64,000 nt of DNA, from contig CP011268.1 of NCBI GenBank assembly GCA_001007975.1, positions 186,001 through 250,000 on the forward strand. Reading direction: 5' to 3'. The notes beneath the pieces were generated by a model. That model did no database searches. It saw only the letters and a program-made list of their open reading frames with translations, and was not told where the DNA came from. This DNA is from a candidate division SR1 bacterium Aalborg_AAW-1 (GTDB lineage Bacteria > Patescibacteriota > Gracilibacteria > Absconditabacterales > Absconditicoccaceae). The position numbers and the translations under genes are program-made. The first letter of the stretch is position 1, and every line of letters starts with the position of its first letter. Shown piece by piece: positions 57,241 to 64,000 of this stretch.

Positions 57241-59964
57241 CTAAAAATATTTTAATTTGGAGATTTGATATTCAATTTCACTAATTTCTTTTTCTAAACC
57301 ATAAATTTGTGATTGAAATTGTTCAATTTTTTCTCTCTGACCACTCGTACGCATACGAATCAACGTATTTTTAATAGTTTGGAGAAGTTGTTCTTTATAA
57401 GAGAGTTGTTTTTTTAATGTTCAGAGCGAATCCTGCAATTCAACTATAGGTTTTTCATTCACAATTACAGGTAATCATTTTATTCACCGTTGCATAGCAA
57501 ATACTTTATGATATGATACTCAATCTGGCCGTTCCTGATGTTCATCAAGAAGATCTATGATATATTCTTTACCAATAAAATCAGTAAAATCTGGCAGCAC
57601 TTGTTGAGCATAATCTAGGAAGTCTTTGTTTGCTTTCAACATAAATCACTGTATTGGCTGAGATGACTTTGTTTCCTTATACCATTGATTAATAAATTGC
57701 ATAAGAAAATTACATTTTATATTTTTATTAACTAAAAATGTAGGATCTTTTTCAAAAAACGTTATAGACCTCTTCATTCAAAGATTATCAAACAATCAAA
57801 CAACAAGATTAGGAGCTAAAGGATAAAGAAGATGATTAGAAAAATTAATCACATATGACGCTACCTTATGAGATACTGAAGAAGGAACCATCTTGATAAT
57901 ATACAAAAGAATATCAGCAATTTTATTCCATAATGTAGAAATAGTAATAGAAACAATATGATCGGTATGATGTTTTTGAAGAGAAAACACAACATCATCA
58001 TACAACTCATGTAATGTTGAGATAAGATAAGTATCATAATCACTCATATGATGTGACAACTCTAACAATTCTTTTGCTTGTTCTTCGATAGTATAATTTC
58101 AAGATTGTGGAATAATTCTAACTAAATTCCATCGTTTTTGAAGAAAGCGATCAAACTCCTCTGCAGTATAATAATATTGAATCTCATCATGATCTTGATG
58201 ATGACAAGCTTGTAACAATAATAATCTAGAGACATCAGACATTAATGTTTGCATAGTATTCCATTGTGATCAAAATACTTTTTTGTCTTCTAAAGCATAA
58301 ATATGTAATTGAAGAGATTTTCTATAATAATAATAGTGTACATAAAGAAAAAACTTAAAAAAAGTTGTTTTATCTGACACCATTACGATATCAATCAGAG
58401 ATGTAGGTGTAAGATAGATGATTAAAGCTAAAGCGACATAATCATTATCATAATGATAGTTATCATGATGTTGAACAACATAACCCTGCTTTGTATGCAA
58501 AAAGTATCATCATAAATCAATATACTCTAATAAAGTATCTATATCGTGGTCAGACGGTATATGTTGTGTTATTTTTTCTAATAATGTATATACTTCTTCA
58601 TGGTTATGATAAGTAGTATGTTGTATACGTGCTTCAAAAAATATCTTCCACAAATATATTCCATCATATTGGAGAGAAAAAATATCTATAATATCATCTC
58701 ACTTAAGAGGCAGATGTAACAGTCACCATTGGTAAAAATCTTTTACAATATCTTGTATTAAATTAACTTCCTCAGAGTGAATAGACTGATTATCAAAATA
58801 TCATGAGAAAGATCAAAGTAGTGGTTGATAAGTGTCCTGATTTGTTATACAAAAATTTTCTTCTTTTCAAACATCATTCTCTAATAATGTACTATTTCAA
58901 ATATATTGCCCACTATGTTCAATAAAATTTCTATCATCAAATGATTGATATCAAAGTCCAATATAAATATTTTTTTTCAAAAGTGGATAAAGCAGTTGAT
59001 TTGTATACTTATCCCTATATTCAACACGTTCAGATAAAATAGTAGATTCTAAATTCGAAATATCATCTAAAAATTTTATAACATTTTCACTAAAATCCTG
59101 TAAAGATTTATGAGAAAAATCTTTTGCATATGATGTAAACTTTCACCATTCATCAAATGCATATATGTCTATTGGCAGTCACAACTCTAATGCAATTCAA
59201 AAATCTTCACGATTATGCGCTGGAACAAGTACACGTGTTCATAATCACTCTACACTTACACCTTCATATGGAATTACAGGGACAGACCTATTACTAATAG
59301 GAAGTATAATATCTCTACCACGAGCTTTTTTATATCTTTTATCATGAGGGTTAACTAATATAGCCACACATCCAAAAAGATCATAGGCATGATGAATCAA
59401 TCAAGACAGTGTCTCTTTATTAGAATTAAGAAAAAATCTTACGATATATTCTTGTGTATTCACTATTTTTTTTTCTATACGATGATCTGGCACTACTCTT
59501 CAAGACTCAATATCGTAATATACCACATCTGAACGTAATCATACGCGATGATCATGTACTAATTTTTTATCTACATGATGCAATGCGTCAATAACAGTAG
59601 GATGATAAAGATGATATAAACTATATCATATACCAAGAAAGTTTAATTGATCTTTGATTATACCATAATCAGTAGTATATTGCTTGATAAAAGTAGAAAT
59701 ATTGTATTGTGTATGTAATGAATGAGAGCGTGGTCCTATATATATAGGTATGAGAGAAGGTTCAAGTTTAGTTCTTTGATAAAAATCACTATATACAAGA
59801 TATTGTGCTGTAGTTTCGTCTAAGAAACCTTGTAAAGGAGTAGCAATAACTGATCTTCACTGATATATTCATGTTTGATTATAATAATGGCTATCATCCT
59901 CAAGACGTTTCTGTATGAGTGATGATCCATGTATTCTCTTAGAAAACGACGGTGTGTGAGTCAT
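57241..59964 (-). CDS. valyl-tRNA synthetase-like protein with degenerate catalytic motifs
   Basis: 907 residues, the length of ValRS. Domain order follows class Ia synthetases. At the HIGH site (about residues 78-90) the sequence is GPRSHSLHTQYNIS, without HIGH. The CP1 editing region is recognisable (AILVNPHDKRYKKARGRDII, NRSVPVIPYEGVSVEGLGTR, VLVPAHNREDFGIALELGLP). The KMSKS site near residue 565 is LEDKKVFGSQWNTMQ. An anticodon-binding helical bundle (STLHELYDDVVFSLQKH, SNHLLYPLAPNLV) and the ValRS C-terminal coiled coil (LKKQLSYKEQLLQTIKN) complete it. Loss of both ATP-binding motifs implies no aminoacylation; editing or a regulatory role is inferred. It ends in TAG. Confidence 0.6.
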
Positions 59965-59990
59965 TATATTCCTTGAAAAACAAAAAGATC

Positions 59991-61667
59991 TTAATAATTA
60001 TATTTATATATCCTAAATAACATATATCACATCAATGATACAAAGAATAAGAGCAACATATCTGATACTGGTCAGGTATGAACTTTTTTTACATTATCAA
60101 CTTGAAGATTAGTACCATCTGAACACGTTGCTACTACAGAGTAATAGGTATATTCATCCTGTTGCGCTTGTGTATTAAATGGATACTCAAATTGAGGAAC
60201 TGTAGTAGTAGCAATTTTTTGCATATTTGCTATACTACTTACTTCATATTCTGATTTATAAATATGATATTCAACTGCTCATGTTACCGCATCCCACACA
60301 AGGAAATATTTCTCTCCAATTTTTTCCGTACGAAGATCTAATCATACTACCGTACATGATGGTGTAAGTTTTGAAGGTTCTTGTCATGCAGCAGACTGTC
60401 ATTGTGTCATAATCATAGCGATATCTGATGCCTTACCAACTATAGTTCCAGTATCATCAACTGCGAATACTTGAAAGAAATATTGTTTACCTATCTCTAA
60501 TCACGATACCTCTACTTGAGTAGTACTGACCTTAACCTCTTGAGTAAGTTTATCTTGAGCCATACCATAACGAACAATATATGATGTAGGTGTCCCAATA
60601 GGAGTCCATGACAATGTTGCCTTTGATGGATCAGCAGCATTGTTAACAACTTTAAATTGCCCTACGCCAGTATCTACTCCTTTTACATCAAGAGTTGCTC
60701 TATCTGTATAAGGCGTTTTCTGTCATCACTCAAATACGAGAGTGATATCTACTTTCTGTACTCATTCTTTATCCATAACAAGTGATTTAGAGAATGTTCC
60801 ATCTGCATTTCTATCCATAACAAATGTTCCAGATCATACTTTCATTTCTATACTTCTTACTGTTGAATCAACAGATGCTGAAAAATCTACCTTCTGACCC
60901 ACTTGAATTTCTCAATCAGGAGTTGCTGTAAAAGACTTAAGAAAATTATCTGTAACAGGCACAGAATAGACAAATGGTATTTCATCAGATTCACCAATAA
61001 TTTTTCATTCATAATCAAGCATCTTTACAACGAGTATATGATTACCTGCTGTCAAATCTGTAAGATAAACAGAAAATGTACCGCTATCATCTGTCTGAGC
61101 CTCAAAATCAATTTTCTGTCAATCAATAAAAAACTGTAAAGGTGTCTTTCTACTCTCCGTAAGACCAATCACATTGACTGCTGAAGATTGGATGGTGGCT
61201 CAACTTAACGGTTCTTGAATTTGAATAGCCTTATCAAGGGCAACTGTACCACTTGAAGATGAAGATCATACCGTAATAGGTAAAGTACCTACAAGAGAAT
61301 CAGAAAGACTATCATATACTTTCAAGACATATGATCACGCCTTCTTAATAACAAAACCTTTACTAAATGTTTTCGCTCACTGGTCAGCTGCTGTAAAGGT
61401 ATAAAAACCATTACTAGGCATATCATAAACATTCGTATCTTGAAATCACTCAAAATCAATTATAATTGTTCCATTATAATCAGTAACAACATTTCATTGA
61501 GAATCAACAGCTTTAATTGTCATATCGGCAGCTTCTCAAGGAGTCATAGGAGTAGGACTAACTTGAATAGTAAAACCACCTATTTCAGCAGCTCATACTA
61601 TCTGATATCACACCAGAAGAAACACTGAAATCCATGCAAATAATTTTTGAATAAATGTACTAGTCAT
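59991..61667 (-). CDS. surface-exposed protein with fibronectin type III-like domains
   Basis: 558 residues: a signal peptide (MTSTFIQKLFAWISVFLLV), several Ig-like beta domains (GGFTIQVSPTPMTPGEAADM, GATIQSSAVNVIGLTESRKT, KVDFSASVDSTVRSIEMKV), then FN3-like modules at about residues 330-430 (KATLSWTPIGTPTSYIVRYG, GKQYFFQVFAVDDTG) and 445-535 (KYFLVWDAVTGAVEYHIY). A C-terminal membrane helix (DMLLLFFVSLMGYMLFRI) with a basic end anchors it. A role in adhesion or envelope organisation is inferred. It is co-oriented with the MltG cluster, 35 bases after the 162-residue membrane protein. Confidence 0.75.
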
Positions 61668-61702
61668 CAATGATGAATAAGAATAAATGAAAGATACTAT
61701 GA

Positions 61703-62191
61703 TTAATGATATTGCAATAAATTTGTTTGTTCAATACGAAGCTCATCTACACTATCATGATGAAACAATGCTATAGAATCTATAATAGGCATAAAAGAGG
61801 TACGTAGCAATTCTTGTTGAGTATTCAACGTTGGAGGTAAAGTTATATTGACTATAGAGCTAGTATTATGATTCGTAACAAAAAATCAATAAGAAGATAT
61901 GAGAGATTGTTCAAACTGTTGTTGTTCTTCAGTTGGAACAAGGAAGGAAATACGTAATGTCGCTCCTGTTCATACATCATACTGTTTCAATGTTGAAAGG
62001 TATGATCACTTTTCATCTATAATATAAGCAACATCTGCCTTACTCATTGTTTGATCATCTACAGATGGAAACACATCCGTAAGACTTGCTGTCTGTGTAT
62101 TCAATCGTGTGATCACAAGTCATATAACAAGAATAAGACCTAATCACAATATACGAATATTATTTTTAAGACGATTAACTACAGATACCAT
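61703..62191 (-). CDS. single-pass membrane protein of unknown function
   Basis: 162 residues, not recognised. One N-terminal membrane helix (IRILGLGLILVIGLVITRLN) is followed by an extracytoplasmic domain that contains DVFPSVDDQTMSKADVAYII and an alpha-beta pattern (ATLRISFLVPTEEQQQFEQS, TNHNTSSIVNITLPPTLNTQ). Spacing of 27 bases to mltG upstream and 35 bases to the FN3 gene downstream suggests a three-gene envelope operon. Confidence 0.65.
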
Positions 62192-62218
62192 AACAATAGA
62201 AAAATCAATAAAATTATA

Positions 62219-63301
62219 TTACAGATATTGTTTATTTGCATTATGTTCAGAAATACTTTTTCCATAATATATCTTTCCATCAGATCCATGAAGATAATAA
62301 TAATTATCTGTTGTATTAAATTCTAACAATGCCTTAAATGTAGATGCTGAAGGATTAGCAATTGGCGTAGGTGTCAATCCACTATGTACTCTTGTATTAT
62401 AAAGATTGCTTGCATCACTAATAGACTTCACAATCAATGATGGAGTACAAATTTCATATCCTGTTTTAAGACCATAACAAAGGGTAATATCAGCATCGAT
62501 TCTCATACCTGCTTGTATTCTATTTAAGAATATACCTGCAATTGTTGGTTTGTTAGCATTATTTCTTTCCTCTTTCTCGATAATACTAGCCAAAGTCACG
62601 ATATTATATCGTCACAACGTAAAGGTATATCCTCATTGTTGAAGCGAGGACGTAAAATTATCAATCTGACTCTGATAGGGTCAGAATACCTTTGTTTGAA
62701 ATGCCTTCAGTTGGAGTGAAACGAGTTGATCAATCACTGGTTGGTTAGGATTAATATGATACGTATCAGGGTATAATAATCATTCAAGTGAAATTTGTGA
62801 AGGAGCATTTGAAGGTTTACTACTCAAGAATTGTTCTATAAAGGGGTATTTAGAAGCAATAATTGTTATATTCTCTTGATTACTAACATAAGAAATATAT
62901 TCTCCAGCATTGATATATCACTGTTTACTGAGGTAAGCATCGATATCATAGATAGATCGTCCCTCTAAAAGAGTAATTTTTTCATACGTACGAGTGGGTC
63001 AATTGTTGATAGTCTCTATCAACGATGCTGGAGTATAATTTCCTGAAAAAACATAATTTCCTAATTGAATAGTCTCAAGTTCACCTTTATTTCTAAACAA
63101 ATACCAACGTACAGTACGTTTCTGTGATGAAGACATTTTTTCATAAACGACATTCATGGTATCACCAGATTCGAATGTAATTGTTTCATCAAAAGAAAAA
63201 GAAGAAGGTAACAAAAACTTCTTAGCAATAAAGTAACACAATACAAGAAATAAAAGTATCCATCATGGTCTTAACAATCTCTTCTTTTTCTGAGATGACA
63301 T
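62219..63301 (-). CDS. mltG: endolytic murein transglycosylase MltG (YceG)
   Basis: 360 residues: one N-terminal helix (PGGILLFLVLCYFIAKKFLL), a LysM-like module (TITFESGDTMNVVYEKMSSS), and the YceG domain with NIVTLASIIEKEERNNANKP containing the catalytic Glu, then ITLCYGLKTGYE and NTRVHSGLTPTPIANPSAST. It cuts nascent glycan strands at the membrane and sets glycan length. TGA is used for Gly at several points. It is first gene of the MltG/162-aa/FN3 cluster. Confidence 0.93.
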
Positions 63302-63360
63302 TATATTTATAACAAAAACAATAAATAGCAATAAAAATATAGGAATAAGTTTCCATAAAT

Positions 63361-63398
63361 CAAACAAAAATACTATTCTCTCCATAAGAATAGTATTC
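63361..63398 (-). terminator. intrinsic terminator after surface protein C
   Basis: Perfect 11-bp arms AATACTATTCT / AGAATAGTATT around a 7-base loop, followed on the minus strand by TTTTT. Confidence 0.85.
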
Positions 63399-63408
63399 TA
63401 TCTTTGTA

Positions 63409-64000
63409 TTATTGAATGACATATCATACGTCTTGTAATATATAGGTATTATTTCTATATAAATCGTACATCACTTCAGCAATATTACCTCTTCCTCTAT
63501 CATTCAATTGTGTAAGTCTTGCATATTTATTTAGCTGTATTCTATAATGTTGAGACCAATCAGTCTCTGGCTCTTCTAGAATGGTGTTTGTAACAAGTCT
63601 CACCATAATTGCTGCTAATTCATTTTTACTTATACGATCTTGAGGTCTAAAAGTAGTAGAATACTGATCATCGACACCTTTATCTCCATTAAATATTTCA
63701 TATTCATATGATTCTCTAATAAATCTTGTAAGTGTTGGATTAGATCATCATAAGTCAGAAAAATTATTATTATATGTTCTTGTTTTTTTTCTACACAATA
63801 CATTTTCAGCAAACTCTACCATAAATCTTGCTGCTTCTTCTCTGGTAAGGTAATCAAACGGTCTATAATCTCTTGTACCTTGCCATTTTGTCAACTCATA
63901 ACTATACAACATCTGATGCGCTATTTTAAATGATTCGGTAACGTTATTTCACTGATCGATAGTTCTTTTATCTCATGGAGTAAAACAAGTGGTACCTATG
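63409..64000 (-). CDS. SLH-like C-terminus of a third surface protein, copy C (5' end outside window)
   Basis: About 197 C-terminal residues are visible. YRPFDYLTREEAARFMVEF, KTRTYNNNFSDL, NPTLTRFIRESYEYEIFNG, TFRPQDRISKNELAAIMV and the end YDLYRNNTYILQDVGYVIQ align throughout with the C-termini of copies A and B, including the preceding GTTCFTPGDKRTIDQ linker. An S-layer anchoring role is inferred. The TGA before YVIQ is Gly; the stop is TAA. The rest of the gene lies to the right of the window. Confidence 0.85.

Overview
The window is AT-rich bacterial chromosome from a lineage that reads UGA as glycine (translation table 25). This points to the Candidatus Gracilibacteria / Absconditabacteria (SR1) group. 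In almost every gene TGA sits in frame exactly where the protein family has a conserved glycine: DNA ligase KYDGLAIVLTYEQ-G-K and TR-G-DG, RpoD DLIQE-G-NVGL, MurA PTPQ-G-CKLGTRP, FtsK EMYA-G-LPYLL. All genes end in TAA or, less often, TAG, and none ends in TGA. Read with the standard code, most genes here look broken; read with TGA as Gly they are intact and of normal length. All coordinates below use table 25. No stretch longer than 300 bases lacks a gene. The longest gaps (32859-33137 and 29472-29745) hold promoters of plus-strand genes.

Layout. 1-4992: 3' part of a giant secreted DUF11-repeat/SLH surface protein. 5227-8317: EamA-like transporter, alkyltransferase-like protein, RsuA-type pseudouridine synthase, small membrane protein, SufC and a MarR-type regulator. 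8521-11694 (plus): ligA and an unassigned gene. 11755-16825: rpoD, FtsQ-like protein, PAP2-like membrane protein, greA, tRNA-Arg, a coiled-coil membrane protein, HU, an ECF sigma factor and a 2Fe-2S ferredoxin. 16895-23855: CtpA-type protease, tRNA-Ser, YraN, unknowns, HrcA, RNase J, a methyltransferase and an MBL-like protein. 23891-29471: secreted pilin-like protein, FtsK, TypA. 29746-30773: two related small membrane proteins on the opposite strand. 30802-35167: SufB, CHAP protein, an AT-rich orphan, tRNA-Leu and a sigma-region-4/HARE-HTH protein. 35285-41897: YchF, then an AbrB-regulator/periplasmic-adaptor/RND pump operon. 42078-47134: murA, alr, a BaiN-type flavoprotein, an EVE protein and a PolB-like exonuclease. 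47247-53570: second giant surface protein (about 2,107 residues). 53645-57233: RNHCP protein, C-terminal half of UvrB, a heptanucleotide repeat abutting murB, TsaC/Sua5 and a YgjP metallopeptidase. 57241-63301: a ValRS-like protein without clear catalytic motifs, an FN3 surface protein, an unknown membrane protein and MltG. 63409-64000: third paralogue of the surface protein, running off the right edge.

How it fits together. Informational housekeeping (ligA, rpoD, greA, hup, rnj, typA, ychF, tsaC, three tRNAs) is mixed with cell-envelope functions. Peptidoglycan genes (murA, murB, alr, mltG, a CHAP hydrolase, CtpA, FtsK, FtsQ-like) show that the cell makes and remodels a wall. Three paralogous SLH-tailed giants, one FN3 protein and one peptidoglycan-binding pilin-like protein suggest an elaborate attachment surface, as expected for a host-associated member of this phylum. 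The least explained elements are the ValRS-like pseudo-synthetase, the truncated UvrB next to a 7-bp repeat at the murB start, the paired small membrane proteins at 29.7-30.8 kb, and the sigma-4/HARE-HTH protein.
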